From the NCBI RefSeq assembly GCF_050624435.1, contig NC_134546.1, forward strand, positions 74,937,700-75,001,699: a stretch of 64,000 nt of DNA, in the 5' to 3' direction. A model generated the notes under the pieces. That model saw only the letters and a list, made by a program, of their open reading frames with translations. It did not search any database and was not told the DNA's origin. This DNA is from Tenrec ecaudatus (taxonomy: Eukaryota; Chordata; Mammalia; Afrosoricida; Tenrecidae). This document shows positions 30,796 to 41,116 of this stretch, piece after piece (the stretch's first letter is position 1; each line of letters starts with the position of its first letter). Made by a program: the position numbers and the translations under genes.

Positions 30796-32362
30796 AAACC
30801 AATAATAAGCGCCCAAGACACACGCAAAAAACATGCTAGTGTATTAGTTATGCTTACAAAAGTTATTATTTCTCTTATTTAAAAAGGGAAGCGGTTACTT
30901 TTTTTTTTAATTAGAACAAAAAAGGTGACAACAAAGTCACCGAGGAATTCCTACTCCTCATTAAACTATTGTTTTGGAAGTGAACTGAAGAAAATTCTCT
31001 AAAGTTCATACAGGATGCCATATGGCACAGTATTTTTATGAACATGGACTCTAGTGTAAGGGCAGCACTGAGTCGTGAGCAGCTATTTATCTTTCAAGGG
31101 AAGCATGAATCATATAGGCCTCTACACTGAGGGGTCAGCTGGAAGATTAGAGCAAGGGATTGATGATACTTGAGTGGGTTTCAGCCTGCTTGGGCAGTTC
31201 ATAATCAGTTGAATCAATAAAATTTCATGAGAAGTTTCCAGCCTAACTGTAAGATAGATGAAAATGGAAGATTCGGGCAGCTAGAGACCAGAGTATTTAC
31301 ATAGGATGAATAAACACTTTTTAGCTGTTTTGTTGTTTAAGTTCAAGTTATTTGGTTCAAACATAACAATAATTTTGGAAAATAACACTTTCTATGAGAA
31401 CAGAAATAAAGCTGATACCCATGTCAGAAAAGGATACTTTAAGAAAACTGTAGACCAATATTGATAATGGGTCTGCATGAATGAGTTATTTAAAAAACAG
31501 AAAACTGAGTCAGACAACATATTTAAGTAAGTATATATCATGATTAATTGTAATTCATCCCAGAATTGATTTAACACAAGAAAATCAACACTCAAATACA
31601 CCTGTTGATGGGGAAAAAAAGAGAATCACTTATCTAAATAGACACAATATATACTAAACAAAGTCAAAGACTTTCATGTTTAAAAAAAACTACAAATCTC
31701 ACATGGAACCGGTCTAACCCAATATATTAATATATATTCATGAGAACAACAACAAACATTGCAAAGGTCAGGCTTAGTAGAAAGAGACAAAAGCATCACC
31801 CCACCTCAGAAACAGGACAAACATACATGTTCATTTTCCAACTCACATTAAAAAATTGGACTGTATGTGCTAGTTGACAAATCAGAAAAAGAATTTTATA
31901 AAAAGGAAGGAAAACTATTTCCCCAAAATAAAAATTCTTTGCTCATCCTAAATTAGTGATTACATACATAAAAGGTCCCAAATAGGCCATAAATACTACT
32001 ATACTTAATAAATGTTAAAAAAACAAAACAGTTGTAGACTACATTTGAACACACAAAAATGACTTTTGGTACGTAAATCCCTTAATTGCTAATCACCAAC
32101 TTCCAAACTATTAACACTTGCACATTAACAAGGTGAGCATCTTTACAACTCACTGATATGTCCTAAAACACTTACACCCCTAACTACCTGAAAAGACCCT
32201 TAGCATACAGAACTTCTACGAACACCCTCAGCATTCCCCAAAACCCACAACAAATTTAACATGCTTAACAAATCCTATGACCATATACTCTAAATCTAGT
32301 CTAATGCATTTAACCCAAATCTTTACATTGGGATCACAACCTTGAATATATTCTATAATCTT

Positions 32363-32803
32363 TTTTTAAACATTTTATTAGGGGCTCATACAACTCTTAT
32401 CACAATACATACATATACATACATCAATTGTATAAAGCACATCCATACATTCCCTGCCCCAATCATTCTCAAAGCATTTGCTCTCCACTTAAGCCCTTTG
32501 CATCAGGTCCTCTTTTTTTCCCCCTCCCTCCCCTTTCCCCCCTCCCTCATGTGCCCTTGGTAATTTATACATCGTTATTTTGTCATATCTTGCCCTATCC
32601 GGAGTCTTCCTTCCCCCCTTCTCTGCTGTCCCTCTCCCAGGGAAGAGGTCACATGTGGATCCTTGTAATCAGTTCCCCATTTCCAACCCACTCACCCTCC
32701 ACTCTCCCAGCATCGCCCCTCACACCCTTGGTCCTGAAGGTATCATCCACCCTGGATTCCCTGTGCCTCCAGCCCCCATATGCACCAGTGTACAACCTCT
32801 GCC
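32363..32803 (-). mobile_element. 5'-truncated L1 3' UTR insertion with target duplication
   Basis: In plus orientation it begins with a T-run and AAACATTTTATTAGGGGCTC, the reverse of the young L1 tail, and extends to GCACCAGTGTACAACCTCT. Flanking 16-mers TATATTCTATAATCTT (32,347-32,362) and TATATTCTAGAATCTT (32,804-32,819) differ at one position. A relatively recent insertion. Confidence 0.9.
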
Positions 32804-32819
32804 TATATTCTAGAATCTT

Positions 32820-33574
32820 AATTCTAACTTTTTAACCCTAAATCTGAAATTCAGGAACAAAACCCTCAAAATTTGAGTCTTAAAGTCATAACTCTACATC
32901 ATTATAATTTAACACATATGCTCCTAATCAACTCAAAACATGATCTTTTACGTAGTACATTTCCTAATGATAAAACCCTTTAATCTGGCTGCTCACACCT
33001 GACTCTTAATTCATGACACTTAACTCCTAATTCTATCCCTTGATTATTTTTATTCAACTGGGAACATTGATTAATCCCAGAACCTAGATTCTTATCTTAA
33101 GACTCTTATTCTAGCAATGATACATTTTCAAGTTTGTGAATCCTATGGAATGTCATATCTAGGAAAACACATTTGCATATGTTGATTAAATTTTTGTTGA
33201 CACTTGATACTGTACCTGATCTCTGTTATATGGCAGCAAAATATCACCATTCTATCTGCCTATGCGCTCATCATCCCTCACCCTAAACCTCAATTCCTCC
33301 TCTCACATGACTTGCACTAGGGGGAAACTGGATGAACAACAGTAACAGGAAACAGGAGTGATGTGTACACACTACTCACTACTCATCTGGGGACTATTTT
33401 ATTTAGTTTATTTCTTCTTTACCCCTAACTCAGTAAATTCACCTAATCCATGATCTTTTTTCAGTTGACATTGCTAAGTGTGTTCATATGCTCAATAACT
33501 TGTAACAAGGATGTACAAGGGAGAGCCAGCCAGGGTGCAATATAGCACCAATAACATACAACATGCCTCTAGTT
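32820..33574. other. Gene-free AT-rich interval with diverged CCTAA-like repeats
   Basis: Many short runs resemble CTTAAC, CCTAATC and ACCCTAAA across 32,150-33,110. This could be a degenerate telomere-like or simple tandem array, or chance in AT-rich DNA. No gene seen. Confidence 0.35.
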
Positions 33575-34003
33575 CTTTAATGTTTCCTTCCCCCAACTAT
33601 CATGACTCCAATTCTACCTTACAAATCCAGCTAGACCAGAGTATGTATACTCTCGTCCAGATAAAAGCTCTTGACACAGGGAATCCAGGACAGATAATTC
33701 TCTCAGGAACAAAAATGGGAGTAGCTATGCTACGGAGGTAGGAGGAAGGTGGGGGGGGGGGCATGGAGGGGAAACTGATCACAATAATTGATATATAACC
33801 CCCTCTTAGGGGGGATGAACAATAGAAACGTGGGTGAAGGGAGACAGAGGTCAGCATAAGATATGAAAAAATAGTACTTTTGTAAATTATCAAGAGTTCC
33901 TGAGGGAGGAATGATGATGGCAACATATATACAAATGTGCTTAACAAAACGGATGTATGGATTGTTATTAGTGTAAGAATCTCCAATAAAGTGAATTTTT
34001 AAA
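33575..34003 (+). mobile_element. 5'-truncated L1 3' UTR, older subfamily
   Basis: It starts at about TTAATGTTTCCTTCCCCCAA and carries the CCAGCTAGACCAGAGTATGT block and the GGGGATGAACAATAGAAACG motif. It ends CTCCAATAAAGTGAATTTTT. Same subfamily flavour as 14,325-14,648. Confidence 0.75.
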
Positions 34004-37000
34004 ATGTCATTTGTTATCAAACCATCTAAAAGTTCAATTCACATACAGTCAAGAGCCCAGCATATATATTTATAACTTGGCAAACTGATTCTACAATTAA
34101 TGAAAGAATAAAGGTTTGAAATAGCTTTATGAAAATTATATGTGTATATATGCATGCTAGGCCTCAGCAAGCTTGAAGGGCATCCACTTAATTGGGGAAA
34201 TGTTTATGAGAGAAAGTGCAGAGAAGACCATAGAAACTGGAATCACTCAGTTAAGATGCAAGTCTTCTTACCCTGAGTAAAGTAACAAAAATAGAGAGGT
34301 AGGAGGAACTTCCTTATTTATTTAGTTAGTTAGTTAGTTTTAAACATTTTATTAGGGGCTCATACATTATTTATTTCTTTTTGTGAGTGAGAGTGAGTGA
34401 GAGAGTGAAGGAGTGAGAGTGAGAGAATGAGTGAGAGAGTGAGAGGATGAGTGAGGGAGTTAGTGAGTGAGTAAGAGAGAGTGAGAGAGTTAGTGAGTGA
34501 GTGAGAGTGAGTGAGTGAGTGAGTGAGTGAGTTGAAACTTTCTTATATATCAGTGGAACCCACCAAATGGCCAGGAAATTTACCAGGTTACCTGAATACA
34601 AAATCACCTATTAGAGAACTGCCTCATTTCTCATAAGCATGTCTATGCTTCATTTACAGTATATGCTCTTGGACTGGGCTTGTGCTAGCCCTCAGAACTC
34701 CAGTCTTCTGCACAAACTAGGTAGTGGAATTCAGAAGCAATGTTTCTTCGGTGGCTCATTATGCTCATTGTGGTTGAAATGGGATTATATTCTCAAATTT
34801 GAATATGCCGCTATATTTTTATAGATGAAAACATGTTCATATTTTTCTGGTAACATAAGTAGATATTAGATTCCCATTTGACATTTTTATCACACATATT
34901 TCAGGGACACTAATTATATATATTTTTACCATGTTATTGTTTCTTGCTAATATCCACTTTCTCTTTTCATCTTTTCTTTATAATAATCAGTTGCTTTCTG
35001 TACTTATGTATGTACATATCGTTTTAGATTTTAAATAGAGTCCTTTACTAAAAAATAATATTCTTTATTTTTGTACCATCTCTATTTGTTTGTTTTTGGA
35101 CAAAAGTTGATCCCAGGGACAATTTCTGTTGAAGTTTGAAAGAGAATTTGAGGAAAACCATATCAGTGTACTCCAACCTTAAAGACAGGTGAAATAATTC
35201 TGAAAGTGGTAAAAAGTTTATTTCTACTGTACATTTTTCTCTCCCATACTGATGCATGATATCAGGATGTTTGGTAGTGATTTTCAGCATGTAGTTTTTC
35301 TCATCTCTAAGTAGATGAGACTATTGTTTTTATTGACTATTGTCCCTATCAATTCGTTTATTTTCTGAGACTTTCATTTGCTCCTTTCTCATTTGCTCCA
35401 AATGAGCAGTTACCACTAGTTGCATCTCACAGGACTGCTCATTTGCTCTTAACACCACAGCTTCTACTCATCCATATCACGCTTTTACCGATGATAAATT
35501 CACCAGTAATGGATAAGTGTCCTTCTATTAAGTTATCCTTTTCAACACTTCTAGTCACTTAAAAAAATGATTATCATTTGAGTTGGTATAATATGATATC
35601 TAATCCCTGATTTTGATTTATATATCTCTAATCACGAATGAAAGGAGATGTGCTGTCATAGTGGGTTGTGTTAAGTCAAACACAGCCAAATGAGTGGGCT
35701 AAACACATCAACCACTATGATGAAGGGAGATGAGGCTGTTTGTTTACAGAAAGAGAGTTTTGCAAGCCATAACATACTATCCTTTATCCTTCAGGATACT
35801 ATGAGTGACAATGGATTGGACAGTATCTTCTCCACTTGAACACAGATTGACTATAAGTCAGAACTGATGACAAGGATGAGTCAGAACAGATTCCATAGCT
35901 CTTAACAAGAAATGCATAAAGCACTGTGTCAGAGATAGGCATTTTAGGATCCATAAATAGAATTCAATGTATGAATTATGTTTCTAAATGAAATATTCCC
36001 ACCACATTAATTCAAATTTCCTAACACAATTCTTATTGGGTTACACCTACCCAGATTCCAATGTGAAAATTATATCACAGTCTCTTCTTTAAGCCTATGT
36101 TATCTCCACGCACCTTCTAATTGATCCACTCTTATGCCACACCTAGCAATCATCTCAGAAACATTAGTAAAAGCAAACTAAATGCAATAACATTTTCCTA
36201 AAACCTTTGAGAAATTTAACAGAAAATTAAACAAATATAACTGCAAATACAAAAATCTTGAATGGAACAACTGAGTTAGAAAAAATTCTTTAACCACCCC
36301 CTTTCAAATTAAAACATCACAATGTGCCATTTTCTTTCTTGAATAAATATGAAATTCATAACTTCTTTAAACTTGGAGCCTCTAATGATGCAAATAGTTA
36401 CAATATTTAACAGCTAACTGAGAAGTTGGTGGGTTTCTCCTCAAAGACACTTTAAGAGACAGGTCTGGTACCGAGTTATTTCTGAAAACCAACCTTTGAA
36501 AACACTATGAGGCATGGTTCTTCTCTGACAAACATAAATTAAAAGCAACCGAACATGAAATGTTATCTGAACACTCTTGAAATTTAGAATATGAAAACAA
36601 CAATTTCTCAAAAGCAAAAGATAGCCTGTGAGAATGTCACTAGAACAACCAGGGGCAGCGAGATGAAGGACCAGGCCTTCACCATGACTTTCACTGTCTC
36701 CCTATATCTCTGGGCAACAGCTGCCATGAACAAGGGTGGGAAAGTTCTATGGTTTCCAGAGAGGCCATGAGTGAAGCCTCATTTTGCAACAAACTCAGGA
36801 TGGCAAATTTCAAAATACTGGGTCCCTGAACTCATTCTGATGAATCTGCTCCAAAAGGAATCCTGACCTGTGAATGGTAAGTTGTGTCTTCTGAGACCTC
36901 AGAGAGAGCCAAGCTGGTTACCACAGCCCTCCATAATCTTGCCCTCAGCATCCTTTTTCGCTCTATTGAGCCCATGCTGACTCATAAAAACCCTATAAGA

Positions 37001-37855
37001 AAAGGTAAATGGCCCCATGTGAGTTTCCAAGCCTCTACCCCAAAACAAAGCCCAGTTTTCTCCTGTCCTGCCACCCTTACACAGTCTCAGAAATAGGAAA
37101 AATTCTACTCACAGTACTCACTATTTCAATTCACAGTTGTAGAGGCAGGAGAGGCTCAGATATCAGTCTGGACCCTTCTCTTGATTCTAGTAAGTCCAGT
37201 ACCTCATGAAGCCAAGATGTTAGATCAGGTGCTAGGCTGCTTCCTTACATGCTGTGCATATGGATGAATTCAAGCTAAATAGGAAATATGGCAAGATGCT
37301 GTCTCAAGTCTGGAGATCCATCCATCTGGTGAGGTCCTTGGCATGGCCAAAAGCTACAGAGCTAACAGAGAGAATTCACTTACATATCTACTGGGGGAAA
37401 CCACACCCACCAGGATAACACCTCTTAGTTCTTGGCTGCTGACAGCAAATCTCTTCATGGAAGTGATGGCATTATACCAGACATTGTCACCCGGGCTGCC
37501 ACTATCATAACTGCTAACTCTCTGAGAATCCTGGCCTAGAGAAGTTGACACCCAGCCTCAGGCATTACATATTACCAACCCAAGTGGTTTCAATAGCAGA
37601 AAAATGTGAAAGGGAAGGAGGTGTGAGCAATACCCTTCCAGAAATAGCTTTATCAAACTGAATCTCACATATGGTTTTGACATTTTGAATATTTATCTAT
37701 CTGGCCTCTGCCCTTAGCACAAATTCACTGGCATTGTGTTCATTGATAGTCAGCACAGTTTTATAGAAAATAGCAGAAGTGTCCCATTGGTGTTCAAGAA
37801 AACTCAAATTCACTGCTACCCTTTCAATTCTCAGGCAATACAACACTGTAGTGAA
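34004..37855. other. Gene-free interval
   Basis: It contains a 30-bp reversed L1 tail (34,343-34,372, AAACATTTTATTAGGGGCTC), a microsatellite (34,383-34,532), short TAGT repeats near 34,323, and otherwise unassigned AT-rich DNA. From 36,600 to 37,600 the composition is less AT-rich, with several weak splice-like sites but no coherent coding frame. Confidence 0.45.
34383..34532. repeat. (GTGA)n / (GAGT)n microsatellite
   Basis: About 150 bp of GTGAGTGA and GTGAGAGT permutations. It lies 10 bp from the tiny reversed L1 tail, so it may have grown from the L1 insertion junction. The long Ser-Leu-Thr-rich minus-strand frame here is an artefact of it. Confidence 0.9.
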
Positions 37856-37990
37856 TGAAGTGGGGGGGCAATGCAGAGTGGAGACCCAAAGTCCTTTTGT
37901 AGGCCACTGGACATTCCCTTACATAAGGGATTCTGGGAGGAGATGAGCCAGTCAGGGTGCGATGTAGCAACGATGAAAAATGCAACTTTC

Positions 37991-38984
37991 AACAAGCGGC
38001 CATCTAGCTCAGAAGCAAATAAGCCCACATGGAAGAAGCACACCGGCCAGAGCGATCACGAGGTGCCCAAGGGACCAGACATAAGGCATCATGCAAAAAA
38101 AAAAAAAGATATGTGTGTGTATGTATGTGTATATATGTGTATATGTATATATGTATGTGTATATATGTATATATATATGTATATATATATATATATCATA
38201 TTAAATGAAGGGGGAAGTGCAGAGTGGAGACCCAAGGCCCAAGTGTCGGCCAATGGAGACCCCCTCAGAGAGGGGTTTAGGAGAGGAGATGGGTTAATTA
38301 GGGTGTGAGGTAGTATCGATGAAGAACACAGCTTTCCCCCAGATCCTGGATGCTTCCTCCCCCCAACTACCATGATCCGAATTCTACCTTGCAGGGCTGG
38401 ATAGGACAGAGGCTGTACACTGGTACATATGAGGGTTGGAGGTACAGGGAATCCAGGGTGGATGATACCTTCAGGACCAAGGGTGTGAGGGACAATGCTG
38501 GGAGAGTGGAGGGTGAGTGGGTTGGAAAGGGGGAACTTATTACAAGGATCCACATGTGACCTCTTCCCTGGGAGAGGGACAGCAGAGAAGGGGGGAAGGG
38601 AGACTCCGGATAGGGCAAGATATGACAAAATAACGATGTATAAATTACCAAGGGCATATGAGGGAGGGGGGAATGGGGAGGGAGGGGGGGGGAAAGAGGA
38701 CCTGATGCAAGGGGCTTAAGTGGAGAGCAAATGCCTTGAGAATGATTGGGGCAGGGAATGTATGGATGTGCTTTATACAATTGATGTATGTATAAGTATG
38801 GATTGTGGTAAGAGTTGTATGAGTCCCTAATAAAATGTAAAAGAAGAAAAGAGAAAAAATGATTAGGGCAAAGACTGTACAGATGTGCTTTATACAATTG
38901 ATGTATGTATATGTATGAACTGTGAAAAGAATTGTATCAGCCCCAATAAATTGTTAAAATAAATAAATAAATTTTTTAAAAAAA
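37991..38984 (+). mobile_element. Nested L1 3' UTR insertion, dimeric-tail subfamily
   Basis: A 994-bp 5'-truncated L1 with a perfect 16-bp target duplication GAAAAATGCAACTTTC at 37,975-37,990 and 38,985-39,000. It begins AACAAGCGGCCATCTAGCTC. It then carries a TG/TA microsatellite where the parental UTR has an A-rich stretch, and the remainder of the UTR. It ends with two tandem versions of the tail (first ending CCCTAATAAAATG near 38,837, second CCCCAATAAATTG near 38,953). Confidence 0.92.
38108..38198. repeat. (TG)n/(TA)n microsatellite inside the nested L1
   Basis: Alternating TGTG, TATG and TATA units occupy the place where related UTR copies read CAGAACAAAAAATCTTACCA. It follows an A13 run. 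Confidence 0.93.
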
Positions 38985-39488
38985 GAAAAATGCAACTTTC
39001 CTCTAGTTCCTATCATAATCCCAAATCTTTCTTGCAAGTCTGGCTAGACCAGAGGATGTACACTGGTACTGATAGGAACTGGGAGAACAGGGACTCTAGG
39101 GTGGATGATCCCTTCAGGACCAGTGGTGTGAGAGGCAATACTGGGAGGGTAGAGGGAGGCTGGGTTGGAAAGGGGAAATTGACTACAAGGATCTACATGT
39201 GCCCTCCTCCCTGGGGGATGGACAACAGAAAAGTGGGTGAAAGGAGATGTCAGACAGGGCAAGATATGACAAAACAATAATTTATAAATTATCAAGGGTC
39301 CATGAGGGAGGGAGGAGCGGGGAGGTAGGGCAAAGAAGGAGGACCTGAAGCCTGGGGCTTAAGTGGAGAACAAATGTTTTGAGAATGATGAGGGCAATGA
39401 ATCTACAAATGTGCTTTACACAATTGATGTATGTATGGATTGTGATAAGAGTTGTATGAGCCCCTCATAAAATGATTTTTAAAAACGA

Positions 39489-39670
39489 CAGTGGTTCTCA
39501 AACTGTGGGTCACGGCCCCTTTGGGGTGGGAGGTGGGGGGTCAAACAACCCTTTGCAGGGGTCCCTCAATTCATAACAATAGCAAAATTAGTTATGAAGT
39601 AGCAACAAAGATGACTTTAGGGTTGGGGAACTGTAAAGGGTCATGGCATTAGGAAGGTTGAAAACCACTG
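39489..39670 (+). mobile_element. SPIN-like non-autonomous hAT element
   Basis: CAGTGGTTCTCAAACTGTGG at the left, AGGAAGGTTGAAAACCACTG at the right, with TATGAAGTAGCAACAAAGAT inside. About 182 bp. It sits against the tail of the outer L1. No clear target duplication. Confidence 0.87.
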
Positions 39671-39680
39671 CTATAGGAGG

Positions 39681-40193
39681 TGTGATAGTGAAGGTTTATT
39701 GTGCCAACTTGCCATATGAACGCATGTGGGATTCATTGAAGGTCAGAGAGATAAATTGCTTGGTGAGCCAAGCCCTTCTCGTCCCTTGTTCTCTGATGAT
39801 CAAATGTGCAGTTGCCATACCTAGTTCTCTACTTCAGCTGGAAAGGCTCACTTCATGTGAGACATCCCTGAGAAGACACATGGACCTACCCTGATGCAGC
39901 TTGGGTGCTGGAGAAGCCTCATGGAGACCCCTACCAGCACTGAGATGCTTACATGCTGACCTATTTGGCTTTCTTCCTGCATTCGGTGTCTTTGGGTGTG
40001 ATTTGTGAGATTAAGAACTTTGTAGATCCATGTCGGACATATAGGCTTTCAGATTTATGGACTTGGACAGCACTGGGTTGGGATTCTTTTTTTGGGGGGT
40101 GGGTGGTGTTTTCTTAATGTATACTTAACCTTTACTCTCTCTTATACACACGTTTCTGTGGATTTGTTTCTCTAGTCTACCTAGAATAACTCA
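39681..40193 (+). mobile_element. ERV-L 5' LTR (MLT2-like)
   Basis: It starts TGTGATAGTGAAGGTTTATT and ends GTCTACCTAGAATAACTCA. It is followed immediately by TGGTACCAGGAGTGGGAT, the ERV-L primer-binding site. The family matches 28,194-28,729. Confidence 0.82.
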
Positions 40194-41116
40194 TGGTACC
40201 AGGAGTGGGATACTGGAAAAACAAATCATAAAGATGGAGAGTGGATGGTTATTTGACTTCTGACTCATGGTAATGTTTATTATTTAGCTAGAAAGAAGTC
40301 AGATAAATCCATGCAGTTTACTGGATTGTTTTCTGGAAAGAATATGGAAAGATAAAGTTTTCATTATTATGTTTGGTTGTAGTCTTTGGTTATTCCTGTG
40401 TGAAATGGCAAAAATGAATGTTGTTAGTATATATTTTAAGCACAGGGGAAGAAATCACCATTTGAATTTTTCAGAAACCAAGCTGCTTAAGGAAGATGGC
40501 TGGTAGATCAAAATGCCTGACAGAAAGTCTAGATCTGGTTTAATGCTCTCAAAGACCTACTCCCATATTTTTGTATGAACAGAATAGTTTAGATAAGGAT
40601 TTAGACAAGCTAAATAAGGATTAAACATGAGTTTTAAGAATTTCATATCTGATTCTACTGTTTATACTGATTTCTCATTATTGATATAATGATTGATAGA
40701 AATGTTTATTGGGAAGTATGGTAATAAACAGCTTGTAAGCCCATTTGCCTCAAGCCATTAATTTGATCTTCAGATGGGTTTAGGACACACCTGGAAGGAA
40801 GGTGTCAAAGAGATTAGCCCCACCCAGTGCTTTGGAGTACTAAGGATATTTGAAGGTGAAGAGACATACCTACTGACTGTTGACAGATTAAAGAAAAAAG
40901 GAACTCGTTGGATTTGAAGATTGAACTCTAGTGGTGTCAGAAACTGGAAAAAAATCTGGAACCATGAAGAAAACTCTGTAGGACTGAACAAGAGAGCCTG
41001 TGGGCAGGCTGAAATGCTTACTAGGTGACCACCAGGATCTACTTGTTGAGTGGAAATGAGAGAGAGCAGCAATAGATTGGTTGAGTCTAAGCACTGATAT
41101 CCATGGACTTGGTTTA
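40194..41116 (+). pseudogene. ERV-L primer-binding site (tRNA-Leu type) and 5' internal remnant
   Basis: The PBS is at 40,194-40,211 and agrees with a tRNA-Leu 3' end except at a few positions, as usual for ERV-L. Sequence to 41,116 is presumably leader and decayed gag; I see no intact gag domain. It is cut by the SPIN-like transposon at 41,117. Confidence 0.55.

Larger units (their letters stand above)
28780..32340. other. Non-coding segment paralogous to 12,580-14,300, with inserted repeats
   Basis: No gene seen. The paralogous blocks are 28,805-29,720 and 31,120-32,090. Between them lies RTE LINE sequence (30,235-30,795) and unassigned DNA, and an L1 tail sits at 29,057-29,232. Confidence 0.5.
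37856..39486 (+). mobile_element. Outer L1 3' UTR copy, split by a nested L1
   Basis: The left part (37,856-37,990) is the UTR block GTGGAGACCCAAAGTCC-like to AACGATGAAAAATGCAACTTTC. The right part (39,001-39,486) resumes exactly at CTCTAGTTCCTATC and runs to CTCATAAAATGATTTTTAAA. The two halves are contiguous in the intact UTR at about 10,820-11,425. Confidence 0.88.

Noticed and set aside
34371..34607. Minus-strand frame with Ser-Leu-Thr-His repeats
   Set aside because: Translation of the (GTGA)n microsatellite.
38089..38897. Long proline-rich minus-strand frames
   Set aside because: They are the antisense of the L1 3' UTR; the same frames recur at the other UTR copies (32.4-32.8 kb and 33.6-34.0 kb).
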